Shown piece by piece: positions 42,161 through 51,013 of a DNA stretch of 64,000 nt. The stretch is from Anaerolineales bacterium. Its GTDB lineage: Bacteria > Chloroflexota > Anaerolineae > Anaerolineales > Villigracilaceae. Location: NCBI GenBank assembly GCA_016934715.1, contig JAFGSI010000067.1:29584-93583 (forward strand). The letters are read 5' to 3'. Made by a program: the position numbers and the translations under genes. Numbering within the stretch: the stretch's first letter is position 1; each line of letters begins with the position of its first letter. Under the pieces are notes generated by a model that worked only from the letters and a program-made list of their open reading frames with translations, was not told the origin of the DNA and ran no database searches.

Positions 42161-43138
42161 ATGCGAGAGAAACCAGTTCAGCGAGTGCTCGGCAAGAGCG
42201 GATTGCAGGTCAGTGAGATCGGGATGGGGCTGTGGGCGGCCGGCGGCGACGCCTGGGGCGCGACCGACGACCGGCAGGTCCTGGATGCGATCGACTTCGC
42301 CCTCGATGCGGGGGTCAATTTCTTCGACACGGCCGATGTGTATGGCAGCGGCCACAGCGAGACACTGCTGGGCCGGGCCATGAAGGAACGCCGGGAGCGC
42401 TTCATCGTGGCCACCAAGATCGGCTGGCAGGGTTTCGACGGCGAAAAGGCGTGCAGCGCCTATACCTCTGTCGAAAAGGTTGTCGCCGGGGTGGAGACCA
42501 ATCTCGAGCGGCTCGAGACCGACTACATTGACATCATCCAGTGTCACATCGACTTCCGTGATCCCACCATGGAGATGTTCGTGGCCGGTTTCCAGAAACT
42601 GCAGCGTGACGGCAAGGTGCGCGCCTACGGCGTCAGCACAAGCGACTTCGCCTACCTGCAGGCCTTCAACCAGGACGGGCTGGCTTCCACACTGCAGATC
42701 GATTACAGCATCCTGAACCGGACCGCCGAATTGGAGATCCTCCCCTATTGCCAGGAAAAGAACATCGGGGTGATCGTGCGTGGCCCCCTGGCGATGGGCA
42801 TCCTGGCGGGAAAATTCACCCCCGGGACCCGTTTTGAGGAAGGCGATTTCCGCCGCCGCTGGCACGAAAATCCGGACGAGCACCAGGTCTTCTTGGCCGA
42901 TCTGGACAGGGTCGAGCAGCTGCGCCCGCTGGCAGGTGAGCGCACGTTGGCCCAGCTGGCCCTGCAGTTCGTGCTGGCCCATCCGGCGGTGTCCACCGTC
43001 ATTCCGGGGGCCAAGGACGTGGACCAGATGCGGGCCAATCTGCAGGCCGGCCTGCTGGACCCGCTCGGTCCGGCTGCGCTGGATGCCGTTGCCCGGATCG
43101 TCCCGCCAGGCGGCGGGCGCAAAGTCTGGCCGGCATAA
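42161..43138 (+). CDS. Aldo/keto reductase
   Basis: A 325-residue NADPH-dependent oxidoreductase. Visible are RVLGKSGLQVSEIGMGLW at the start, the catalytic Asp and Tyr in FFDTADVYGSGHSE (about 53-66), Lys in FIVATKIGW (about 86) and QCHIDF with the catalytic His (about 128). The C-terminal VIPGAKDVDQMRANL binds cofactor. It sits between two phosphorylase genes 12 bases after the first, so it may act on a free sugar or a released aglycone; the substrate is unknown. Confidence 0.88.
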   Translation: MREKPVQRVLGKSGLQVSEIGMGLWAAGGDAWGATDDRQVLDAIDFALDAGVNFFDTADVYGSGHSETLLGRAMKERRERFIVATKIGWQGFDGEKACSAYTSVEKVVAGVETNLERLETDYIDIIQCHIDFRDPTMEMFVAGFQKLQRDGKVRAYGVSTSDFAYLQAFNQDGLASTLQIDYSILNRTAELEILPYCQEKNIGVIVRGPLAMGILAGKFTPGTRFEEGDFRRRWHENPDEHQVFLADLDRVEQLRPLAGERTLAQLALQFVLAHPAVSTVIPGAKDVDQMRANLQAGLLDPLGPAALDAVARIVPPGGGRKVWPA

Positions 43139-43161
43139 GCAAAGCGGTACAGGCCGGTATG

Positions 43162-43203
43162 GCACCTGTCCGGTCGTCGCTCCCCAGGCAACCGGACAGG
43201 TGC
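43162..43203 (+). promoter_or_regulatory. Intercistronic hairpin
   Basis: Perfect 13-bp stem GCACCTGTCCGGT / ACCGGACAGGTGC with a 16-base loop and no T-run, 23 bases after the aldo/keto reductase stop. It may stabilise the upstream message or attenuate the GH94 gene. Confidence 0.55.
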
Positions 43204-43246
43204 ACCAGTCTGGGCCGTTTCAAAAATTCGATTTTTTTGAGGTTTC

Positions 43247-45979
43247 ATGCAACCATTGTCCCCCCCCGGCTGGCGTTTCATCGATGACCAGGGCACGTTC
43301 GAACTCGAAGCGCCACAGGAGAACAATTATCTCTACTTTCCGCTGGTCAACCAGGCCGGCATGATTTCTTCGCTGACTCCCACCTTCAACGGGGATGCCA
43401 AGATCGGCCAGAATGCCTACCTGCTCTTGCCCGTTTCGGTGGAGGATTTGCACACCAGCCGGGCGGGGCGCAATTTCTGGGTCAGGGTGAACGGGGTACC
43501 CTGGTCGGTGACCGGCAACAGTGCAGCCCAGATGGCCCACAGCCTGTCCGCCGACCCCGAGACTGTCGCCCTGCGGGCGGGGCTGCTGTGGCAGACCGTC
43601 ACGCGCCAGCACCCCGACCTGGGCCTGCGAGCCGAGGTGACCGCTTTTGTCCCGGCCGGGGAGGATTGTGTGGAATTGATGCGCGTCGCCCTGACCAACT
43701 GCGGCGAGGGGGCCCTGACCTTGACCCCCACGGCCGCCATCCCGATCTTCGGACGCTCGGCCGACAACCTGCGCGATCACCGCCACGTCACCTCCCTGTT
43801 GCACCGTACGACCTGCCACCGTCACGGGGTCCTGGTCCGCCCGACCCTGTCCTTCGACGAACGCGGGCATGCTCCCAACCAGTTGACCTACGCTGTGCTG
43901 GGGGCCGATGGGGACGGCCGCCCACCGGCCGGCTTCTTCCCGCTGGTGCAGGACTTCATCGGCGAGGGCGGCACGCTCGACTGGCCGCGGGCGGTCGTCG
44001 CCGGCCTGCCGGCAGAACAGGCCGAGGGTCCGGTGGAACCGGGCTACGAGTCCATCGGCGCAATCCGCTTCGCCGACCTGACCCTTCAGCCCGGGCAGAC
44101 TGCCCGGTATGTTCTTCTCCTGGCGATCCTGCCGGATCCCCCGGAGGTGGATGCGCTCCTGTCCCGGTATGGTTCCGCCGAGCGGTTCGAAGAGCGGTTG
44201 GCGGAAACCCGCATCCGCTGGTCGGAAAAGCTGGCCGGCCTGCACTTTTCGACCGGGGAGGCACGCTTCGACGGCTGGCTGCAGTGGGTGACGCTCCAGC
44301 CGGCCCTGCGCCGCCTGATCGGCAATTCCTTCCTGCCTTATCATGATTATGGGCGCGGCGGCCGCGGCTGGCGCGACCTGTGGCAGGATGCCCTGGCCCT
44401 GCTGCTGACCGAAGGTGAGGTTGTGGCCCCGCTGCTGCTGGACAGTTTCGCCGGCGTACGCCCGGATGGCAGCAATGCCACCATCATCGGCAACCAGCCG
44501 GGTGAGTTCAGGGCCGACCGCAACGGGATCCCGCGCGTCTGGATGGACCATGGTGCCTGGCCGCTGCTGACCGTCAAACTGTATCTCGACCTGAGCGGCG
44601 ATCTGGATTTCCTGCTCCGCGAGCAGGCCTATTTCAAGGATCACCTCAGCCATCGCTGCCGCCAGATCGACCCGCTCTGGACCCCGGAGCAGGGGACCCG
44701 TCTCAGGACGGCCGCCGGCGAGCTGGCCACCGGGACCGTGCTGGAACATCTGCTCATCCAGCATCTGACAGCCTTTTACAACGTCGGTTCGCACAATACG
44801 CTCCTGCTCGAAGGCGCCGATTGGAACGACGGCCTGGACATGGCTGCGGAGAAAGGCGAAAGCGTCGCTTTCTCTGCACTCTATGCGGCCAACCTGCGCA
44901 CGCTGGGCGAATTGTGCCTGGCGCTGGTCGGCAGGGGGGTTCGAGATACGCTTCTGGCAGAGGAAGTATTGCCTCTGCTCGATCTGAACACCGGCCCTGT
45001 GGATGTTGCCTCGGTGGAGGCCAAGCAGGGGCGCCTGCAGGCTTATTTCGATCTCGTCGGGCATGCGCTCAGCGGCGAGAAGCAGCGGGTGCTCCTGGCC
45101 GACCTGGCTTTGGACCTGCTGGCCAAGGCTGACTGGCTGCGGGAGCACATCCGCCAGCAGGAATGGGTCACGGATCAGGAAGGCTTCGGCTGGTTCAACG
45201 GCTATTACAACAATGTCGGCCAGCGGGTGGAAGGTAAGTTTTTCGGGCGCGTGCGCATGACCCTGACTGGCCAGGTCTTCACTTTAATGGGCGGCGTGGC
45301 GACAGATCAGCAGGCACAGGATATCGCCCTTGCAGTTGACCATTATCTTTATGACGAGAGCCTGCAGGGATATCGTCTGAATACCGACTTCGGCGAAGGC
45401 TTGCTGAATCTGGGGCGGGCCTTCGGATTTGCCTTCGGGCACAAGGAAAACGGGGCGATGTTCAGCCACATGGCGGCGATGTATGCCAATGCCCTGTACA
45501 GGCGCGGCCTGGTCCGGGAGGGCTGGAAGGTCCTGGAAGGCATCTACCAGCACAGCCAGGATTTCGCCCGCAGCCGGATGTATCCCGGCATCCCCGAGTA
45601 TTTCAATGCCCGCGGGCGGGGTATGTATCCCTACCTGACCGGCGCGGCAGCCTGGTACCTGCTCACCCTGCTCACCGAAGTCTACGGGGTCAAAGGCCAG
45701 CTCGGCGACCTGGTGCTGGAACCCGGGTTCGCCCCTGGCCAGTTCGCCCTCGCCGACAGGCTGGAGGTCCGGACCATCTTTGCCGGGAAACGACTGGAGA
45801 TCGCCTATCTCAACCCCGGGCGGTTATCCAGCGGCGACTACCGGTTCGTCTCGGCCAGCGTGAACGACCGCCCTCTGGAGATCGAATTGGGGGCGGCCAG
45901 GGTGATCATTCCCCGGCGCGAGATCGAGGCCTGGCCTGATCACACGCGTATCGTCATCCAATTCGATCGAAAGAGGTAA
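43247..45979 (+). CDS. GH94 glycoside phosphorylase, probably laminaribiose-type
   Basis: A 910-residue GH94 enzyme that cleaves a beta-glucosidic disaccharide with phosphate to alpha-glucose-1-phosphate and glucose. The N-terminal super-sandwich has YFPLVNQAGMISSLTPTFNG (about 30) and VEDLHTSRAGRNFWVRVNG. The catalytic Asp lies in LLEGADWNDGLDMA (about 523), and RGWRDLWQDALALL (about 379) is the other core motif. Size and N-terminus resemble laminaribiose phosphorylases more than cellobiose phosphorylases (about 810). Context with GH16 supports that choice, but it is not certain. Confidence 0.87.
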   Translation: MQPLSPPGWRFIDDQGTFELEAPQENNYLYFPLVNQAGMISSLTPTFNGDAKIGQNAYLLLPVSVEDLHTSRAGRNFWVRVNGVPWSVTGNSAAQMAHSLSADPETVALRAGLLWQTVTRQHPDLGLRAEVTAFVPAGEDCVELMRVALTNCGEGALTLTPTAAIPIFGRSADNLRDHRHVTSLLHRTTCHRHGVLVRPTLSFDERGHAPNQLTYAVLGADGDGRPPAGFFPLVQDFIGEGGTLDWPRAVVAGLPAEQAEGPVEPGYESIGAIRFADLTLQPGQTARYVLLLAILPDPPEVDALLSRYGSAERFEERLAETRIRWSEKLAGLHFSTGEARFDGWLQWVTLQPALRRLIGNSFLPYHDYGRGGRGWRDLWQDALALLLTEGEVVAPLLLDSFAGVRPDGSNATIIGNQPGEFRADRNGIPRVWMDHGAWPLLTVKLYLDLSGDLDFLLREQAYFKDHLSHRCRQIDPLWTPEQGTRLRTAAGELATGTVLEHLLIQHLTAFYNVGSHNTLLLEGADWNDGLDMAAEKGESVAFSALYAANLRTLGELCLALVGRGVRDTLLAEEVLPLLDLNTGPVDVASVEAKQGRLQAYFDLVGHALSGEKQRVLLADLALDLLAKADWLREHIRQQEWVTDQEGFGWFNGYYNNVGQRVEGKFFGRVRMTLTGQVFTLMGGVATDQQAQDIALAVDHYLYDESLQGYRLNTDFGEGLLNLGRAFGFAFGHKENGAMFSHMAAMYANALYRRGLVREGWKVLEGIYQHSQDFARSRMYPGIPEYFNARGRGMYPYLTGAAAWYLLTLLTEVYGVKGQLGDLVLEPGFAPGQFALADRLEVRTIFAGKRLEIAYLNPGRLSSGDYRFVSASVNDRPLEIELGAARVIIPRREIEAWPDHTRIVIQFDRKR

Positions 45980-45987
45980 CTGGGCTC

Positions 45988-46419
45988 ATGGACGAAAACC
46001 TGCTCGCAATCCTGGAATATACCGGCGAAGGCTACCGGCCTCTGGTCGACTTTGGCACCTGGCGGGTCGCCATCCTGCGTTACATTGACGAGTTGAAACC
46101 AGACGAGATCACCTTCATGGAACGCCATCTTGAGACGGACGAGGTCTTTGTCCTGCTGGCCGGTCAGGCGGTCCTGTTCATCGGAGGCAACGGCGCCCGG
46201 GTCGAGGCGATCACCCCGCAGGTACTGGAGGCGGGCAAACTCTACAACGTCAAAAAGGATGTCTGGCATACGATCATCCTGAGCAGGGATGCCACCATCC
46301 TGCTGGTCGAGAACCGGGATACCGGTCGTGGAAATTCAGGCTACTTTACCCTGGCAGCTGGGCAGAGGGCTTTCCTGGTCGAGACGGCCAGGCGTGAGCA
46401 GCCTGGCTGGTGGAAGTGA
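45988..46419 (+). CDS. Cupin-fold protein
   Basis: A 143-residue protein with one beta-barrel cupin domain: MERHLETDEVFVLLAGQAVL (about 44-63) is cupin motif 1 and LYNVKKDVWHTIILSRDATI (about 86-105) motif 2. Candidate metal ligands are His47, Glu52 and His96. It starts nine bases after the GH94 stop, within the beta-glucan operon. It may bind or isomerise a sugar, but no function is assigned. Confidence 0.75.
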   Translation: MDENLLAILEYTGEGYRPLVDFGTWRVAILRYIDELKPDEITFMERHLETDEVFVLLAGQAVLFIGGNGARVEAITPQVLEAGKLYNVKKDVWHTIILSRDATILLVENRDTGRGNSGYFTLAAGQRAFLVETARREQPGWWK

Positions 46420-46427
46420 GCGGATCG

Positions 46428-47408
46428 ATGGGCGGTGTTGCCGATCTCCGGCCTGTGTCTCCGGGCGCCCTGATGGCGATGTTCACGCACGAAGGCCTCG
46501 AGAGCACCCAGCACCTGGACGCGGCTCGCATCCAGGAGTACGAGCGCCTGATCGGCCGTGAAGTAGCCTGTGTGATGTGGTACAGCAGTTGGGAGGATCC
46601 CTTCCCGACCGCGGACTGTGAACTGGCCCGGCGCATCCGCAAGATCCCTCACCTGACCTGGGAATTGTTCTGGCCGTCTCGTGATCCGGCCAACACCCGG
46701 TCTTGTCCGCCGCACGAAACCGGCCTGGATGACGTGCTGGCGGGCAGGTACGATGCCTATCTCGAGCAGTTCGCTGATCGCGCCCGGGACTGGGGCGGCA
46801 AACTGCTGTTGCGCTTCCTGCATGAATTCAACGGCGATTGGTACACCTGGGGCGGAAACAAGAACGGGGGTGCGCATGGTGGTCCGGAAAAGGTGAAACG
46901 GGTCTGGCGCTATGTGGTCGATCGCTTCCGGGCGGCCGGGGCCGGGAATGTCCGCTGGCTGTGGTGCCCGCACGGCCCGACCATCGACCGATCGGAACAG
47001 CCCTGGAATGCCCTGGCCAATTACTGGCCCGGGGCGGACTACGTCGACTGGCACGGGATGGACGCCTACAACTGGTATCCGCACGACCCGTGGGGAAACC
47101 AGCGCCCTTACATGAATTTCGACGACTGCTTTGGCGAGTTATACCAGCAGCTTCTGGCCCTGGCTCCCAAGCCGATTTGTATTGCCGAGATGGGCAGCGG
47201 CGAGTTCACCTGCGGCCAGGAGAACAAGGCTGCCTGGATCCAGCAGTCCTTTGCCCGCCTGAAGGCCGACTACCCCTGGATCAGGATGTACACCTGGTTC
47301 AACATCAAGAAGGAACGCGACTGGCGGGTCGACTCCAGCCCTGAATCGCTGGCCGCCTTCCGGGCCGCCATGCAGGATCCCTACTTCCTGTCGGAGGGGG
47401 AGATCTAG
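46428..47408 (+). CDS. GH26-family glycoside hydrolase
   Basis: A cytoplasmic-looking enzyme of 326 residues with the GH26 (clan A) signatures: acid/base Glu in LLRFLHEFNGDWYTWGG (about 131) and nucleophile Glu in CIAEMGSGE (about 253), with WHGMDAYNW between. GH26 members cut beta-mannan and, in some subgroups, beta-1,3/1,4-glucans or xylan. No signal peptide was seen. ATG 46428 is chosen; a GTG at 46410 would overlap the cupin stop. Likely the last gene of the operon. Confidence 0.78.
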   Translation: MGGVADLRPVSPGALMAMFTHEGLESTQHLDAARIQEYERLIGREVACVMWYSSWEDPFPTADCELARRIRKIPHLTWELFWPSRDPANTRSCPPHETGLDDVLAGRYDAYLEQFADRARDWGGKLLLRFLHEFNGDWYTWGGNKNGGAHGGPEKVKRVWRYVVDRFRAAGAGNVRWLWCPHGPTIDRSEQPWNALANYWPGADYVDWHGMDAYNWYPHDPWGNQRPYMNFDDCFGELYQQLLALAPKPICIAEMGSGEFTCGQENKAAWIQQSFARLKADYPWIRMYTWFNIKKERDWRVDSSPESLAAFRAAMQDPYFLSEGEI

Positions 47409-47448
47409 CTCCTGGGCTTTGCGGACTGGCAGGCGGCTCGTACGGGGG

Positions 47449-47476
47449 TTGTTTTTTTGCTTTTGCCAGTTATACT
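47449..47476 (+). promoter_or_regulatory. Promoter with -10 seven bases before the start codon
   Basis: TTGTTT (47449-47454) and TATACT (47471-47476) are 16 bases apart; ATG 47484 follows after AACAGAT. No ribosome-binding site is possible, so the message should be leaderless. Confidence 0.6.
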
Positions 47477-47483
47477 AACAGAT

Positions 47484-49754
47484 ATGGAAGGTTTCCCCTA
47501 CCTCTCCGGGAGCGGAGTGTCGCCTTCCGGACCCCTGGCCCGCTTCCTGCCGCCTGTGCCCGAAGGCGTCGCGGCGGCTTTCCTGGCCCGCTACGGCGGC
47601 TCACCGGGGGCGGACTGGGTCCTGGATCCGTTCGGGGGCGCGCCGCGGCTGGCGGTCGAGGTGGCCCGCCTGGGGGTCCGCCTGCTGGTGGCGATCAGCA
47701 ACCCGGTGACGCGTTTCCTGCTCGAGATGGCCGCCGTCCCGCCGTCCCGCTCCGATCTGCAGGCAGCTCTGGCCGATCTGGCCGCCGCCCGCCGGGGCGA
47801 TGAGCGGATGGAATCCCACCTGCAGGAGCTGTACCTGACCGAGTGTTCCCGCTGCCGGCGCAGCGTCCCGGCGGAGGCCTTCATCTGGGAGCGCGGCGGC
47901 GAGGTTCCGATCCGGCGCGTCTACAGCTGTCCCTGCGGGGAGAGCGGCGAGTTCGAGGTCGGCGCGGCCGACGAGCAGCGCGCCGGTGACGTCGCCGCTG
48001 GCGTTGGGTTGCACCGCGCCCGGGCCCTGGAGCGTGTCGCTGCCCAGGGCGATCCCGACCGTGAACATGTCGAGGAGGCCCTGCGCTACTACCCACCGCG
48101 GGCTGTCTATGCCCTGCTGACCGTGATCAACAAACTGGACGGCCTGCCGCTGCCTGCGGCCCGCCGCCGCTGCCTGCAGGCCCTGGTCCTGACCGCCTGT
48201 GACGAGGCCAACACCCTTTGGCCTTACCCCGATGAACGCCCACGCCCGAAGCAGCTGACCGTCCCGCCGCGCTACCGGGAGAACAACGTCTGGCTGGCTC
48301 TGGAGCGCGGCGTGGACCTGTGGGCCGGGGAGGGCCAGCCGGTGCCTTTCACCATCTGGCCCGAACTGCCGCCCGAGGGCGGGGGCATCTGCCTGTTCGA
48401 GGGCCCGCTGCGCGACCTGGCGCCCTGCCTGAAAGAGATCTCACTCCAGGCGGTCCTGACTGCCCTGCCGCGCCCCAACCAGGCTTTCTGGACGCTTTCG
48501 GCGCTCTGGTCGGGCTGGCTGTGGGGGCGGGAGGCGGTGACGCCCTTCAAGATGGTTCTGCGCCGCCGGCGCTACGACTGGGCCTGGCACGCCGAGGCGC
48601 TCCAGGCGGCGTTAAAGAATCTGGCTCCCAACCTGCCCCTGGCAGCCCCGCTGTTCGGGATCGTTGCCGAGCCTGAGCCGTCTTACCTGACAGCGGCTGT
48701 GCTGGGGGCTGCCGCAGCCGGGCTCGATCTGACCGGGGTGGCCCTGCGCACGCCCTATGATCCGGTCTACCTGCTCTGGCACCGGCGGGCCTTCGCTCAC
48801 AAGCCGGCCGCCGGGGTCCGCCCCGACCAGACCAGCGAGGCCCGGGAGGTCGATGTTGCCATCGAGCCGGATCTGACCCTGCCCGAGCTGGCCCGCCGGG
48901 CGATCCATGCCTACCTGAGCCGGCGAGGGGAGCCTGCCACCTACCTGCACATCCATGCCGCAGCCCTGGCGGCCCTGGCCGAAGGCGGAGCCCTGGCCTG
49001 GCGCGACGAGCCCCTGGCAGGGGTGCAGGGACCCATCCTGGCCGCCCTGGGGGATTCGGGCTTTATCCATCACGGCGGGACCGACAATCCCGAGACCGGC
49101 CTGTGGGGTCTGCCCGGCCTGGAGAGCGAGGACCCGCTGCCCGACCAGGTCGAGAAGATCGTGGTCGGCTTCCTGAACCGGAACCCGGGCGCTTCCCTGG
49201 CCGAAGTGGAGGCCGCCCTGTACACCGACCTGCCTGGTCTGCTGACCCCGCCCCTGGCCCTGACCCATGCCGTGCTCGGTTCGTATGCTATCGCAAGCGA
49301 GGGACGCTACAGCCTGCGCCCGGAGGACGACTCCTCGACCCGCCGCGGCGACCTGGAAGCGGCTGGCGAGATGCTGGTCCAACTGGGGGAGCGGCTGGGC
49401 TTCGTCCCGCGCTGGCAGGAAGGCGGTCCGCGCCAGCTGGCGTGGGAGGAGAAGGGCCGGCTGGTCTACGCCTTCTACCTGCTGGCCTCGGCTGCCGCCT
49501 GCCGGCTGGTGCGCGCCAACCAGCATCCACCCGAGGCCTGCCTGCTGGTCCTGCCCGGCGGCCGGGCCGGGCTGCTGGCCTACAAGCTCGAACGCGATCC
49601 CGTGCTCAAACACATCTGGGAGAGCGGCTGGCGCCTGCTCAAGTACCGCCAGCTGCGCCGGCTGGCAGAGATCCCTGGTCTGGATCACAGGCAGTTTTTG
49701 GTCCAGCTGACCGCCGACCCGCTGGTCCAGCCGGAACAGATGAAGATGTTCTAG
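47484..49754 (+). CDS. Methyltransferase-like protein with zinc ribbon and degenerate catalytic motif
   Basis: A 756-residue protein. The N-terminus looks like a DNA N-methyltransferase SAM site: VLDPFGGAPRLAVEVARLG (about 46) and ISNPVTRFLLEMAA (about 71). A zinc ribbon is inserted, CSRCRR then CPCG (about 120-155). In the second half VLTALPRPNQAFWTLSALWS (about 322) aligns with the catalytic DPPR/Y region of such enzymes, but Asp-Pro is replaced by Ala-Leu. The last 300 residues look like winged-helix modules. It is probably a non-methylating relative, perhaps a DNA-binding or decoy protein. Start at ATG 47484 agrees with the upstream promoter. Confidence 0.55.
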   Translation: MEGFPYLSGSGVSPSGPLARFLPPVPEGVAAAFLARYGGSPGADWVLDPFGGAPRLAVEVARLGVRLLVAISNPVTRFLLEMAAVPPSRSDLQAALADLAAARRGDERMESHLQELYLTECSRCRRSVPAEAFIWERGGEVPIRRVYSCPCGESGEFEVGAADEQRAGDVAAGVGLHRARALERVAAQGDPDREHVEEALRYYPPRAVYALLTVINKLDGLPLPAARRRCLQALVLTACDEANTLWPYPDERPRPKQLTVPPRYRENNVWLALERGVDLWAGEGQPVPFTIWPELPPEGGGICLFEGPLRDLAPCLKEISLQAVLTALPRPNQAFWTLSALWSGWLWGREAVTPFKMVLRRRRYDWAWHAEALQAALKNLAPNLPLAAPLFGIVAEPEPSYLTAAVLGAAAAGLDLTGVALRTPYDPVYLLWHRRAFAHKPAAGVRPDQTSEAREVDVAIEPDLTLPELARRAIHAYLSRRGEPATYLHIHAAALAALAEGGALAWRDEPLAGVQGPILAALGDSGFIHHGGTDNPETGLWGLPGLESEDPLPDQVEKIVVGFLNRNPGASLAEVEAALYTDLPGLLTPPLALTHAVLGSYAIASEGRYSLRPEDDSSTRRGDLEAAGEMLVQLGERLGFVPRWQEGGPRQLAWEEKGRLVYAFYLLASAAACRLVRANQHPPEACLLVLPGGRAGLLAYKLERDPVLKHIWESGWRLLKYRQLRRLAEIPGLDHRQFLVQLTADPLVQPEQMKMF

Positions 49755-49802
49755 GGCGCCTGTATGCCCCCCGAGAGAATTGGAATGCAACAAGGAGAGC
49801 GC

Positions 49803-50675
49803 ATGAACTTCCTGGAGCAACTCGATACCGGCCGGGTGCTGGTGGCCGACGGCGCCACCGGGACCAACCTGCAGAAGATGGGCCTGGCGCCCGGCATCCC
49901 GCCCGAGGACCTGGTCTTCGACCAGCCCGACCTGATCTTGAAACTGGAAAACGCCTTCGTGGAGGCCGGCTCCGACATCCTCCTGACCTGCACCTTCGGC
50001 GGGACGCGCCTGCGCATGAAAGAGTCGAAGTACCGGGAGCGGGTGGTCGAGGTCAACCAGCGGGCGGTCGAACTGGCCCGCCAGGCCGCTGGCGCCCGCA
50101 CCGGCGTGCTGGTCGCTGGCTCGATCGGGCCGACCGGCCAGCTGCTCAAGCCCTACGGCCCGCTGGAACCCGGGCAGGCCGAGGCGGCCTTTGCCGAACA
50201 GGCGCAGGCCCTGTCCGAGGGTGGTGTGGACCTGCTGGTCATCGAGACCCACTTCGCCTTCGAGGAGGCCGATGCCGCCTGGCGCGGCGCCCGCTCGGCC
50301 ACCGACCTGCCGATCGTGGTCTCCTTCAGCTACGACCGCGGCCTGCGGACGATGATGGGCGTCAGGCCGGCCGACATGCTGGTCCACTATCGCGAGCTGG
50401 GGGCGGCGCTGGTGGGGGCCAACTGCGGGACCTCGCTCGAAAACATGGAGAAGATCGCCGAGGAGTACGCTGCCGCCGGGCCGGGATTCCCGCTGTGGAT
50501 CAAGCCCAACGCCGGGATGCCGCGCCTGGAGGGGGAGCGAACGGTCTTTGACATCACCCCCGAGGCGATGGCCGGGTTCGCCAGCAGGTTCGTGGCCCTG
50601 GGGGCCCGGGTGGTCGGAGGCTGCTGCGGCTCCACGCCCGAGCACATTGCCGCCATTGCCCGGACGGTCCGCTAG
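49803..50675 (+). CDS. Homocysteine S-methyltransferase family protein
   Basis: A 290-residue zinc-dependent enzyme transferring a methyl group to homocysteine, using betaine, S-methylmethionine or a corrinoid donor. It starts VLVADGATGTNLQKMGL and carries the zinc ligands in VGANCGTS (about 206) and GGCCGSTPEH (about 272). ATG 49803 follows CAAGGAG by about six bases, preferred to the longer frame. It could also be the first domain of a split MetH, but no B12 domain follows here. Confidence 0.88.
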   Translation: MNFLEQLDTGRVLVADGATGTNLQKMGLAPGIPPEDLVFDQPDLILKLENAFVEAGSDILLTCTFGGTRLRMKESKYRERVVEVNQRAVELARQAAGARTGVLVAGSIGPTGQLLKPYGPLEPGQAEAAFAEQAQALSEGGVDLLVIETHFAFEEADAAWRGARSATDLPIVVSFSYDRGLRTMMGVRPADMLVHYRELGAALVGANCGTSLENMEKIAEEYAAAGPGFPLWIKPNAGMPRLEGERTVFDITPEAMAGFASRFVALGARVVGGCCGSTPEHIAAIARTVR

Positions 50676-50679
50676 CCGT

Positions 50680-50939
50680 GATTGGATCAACCGATCTCAC
50701 GACTCCTCCAGTGAGGCGCAGACTTCGCGAGGATCGGGGGTCGGGCACGTAGTTCAAATTCCAGACCTTCTGGTCAGCATAGCGGATGCCCGATGGGGAT
50801 CCATCGGCAGGGAGGGCTTGGTCGGCAGGATGTCTGCCCCGGTTGAGAGGGGGGGGTGTCGCTGTTACCGGCAGGTGGGTGTCTGGCTGCAGGCCAGAAG
50901 TGCAAGCGTCAGGAAACCGACAAAAAGAGACCTCTTCAT
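50680..50939 (-). pseudogene. Broken lipoprotein gene
   Basis: On the minus strand ATG 50939 encodes MKRSLFVGFLTLALLACSQT, a complete lipoprotein signal peptide with lipobox LLAC, then stops at 50865-50867. A run of eight C follows and a second frame stays open with plausible coding (VTATPPPLNRG, then SGIRYADQKVWNLNYVPDP). An indel appears to have broken one small lipoprotein. The remaining 338-base gap (50676-51013) holds nothing else recognised. Confidence 0.35.
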
Positions 50940-51013
50940 TTTGCCCCTTTTTTTTCGGAAAAATCCCACTTTTGTGGAGGGACTGGTTGGGCGAGAAGCA
51001 ACGCATAGACTTT

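Noticed and set aside
48612..50690. Open frame of 692 codons on the minus strand over the methyltransferase-like and homocysteine methyltransferase genes
   Set aside because: Spans two well-supported plus-strand genes and has shadow-like composition.
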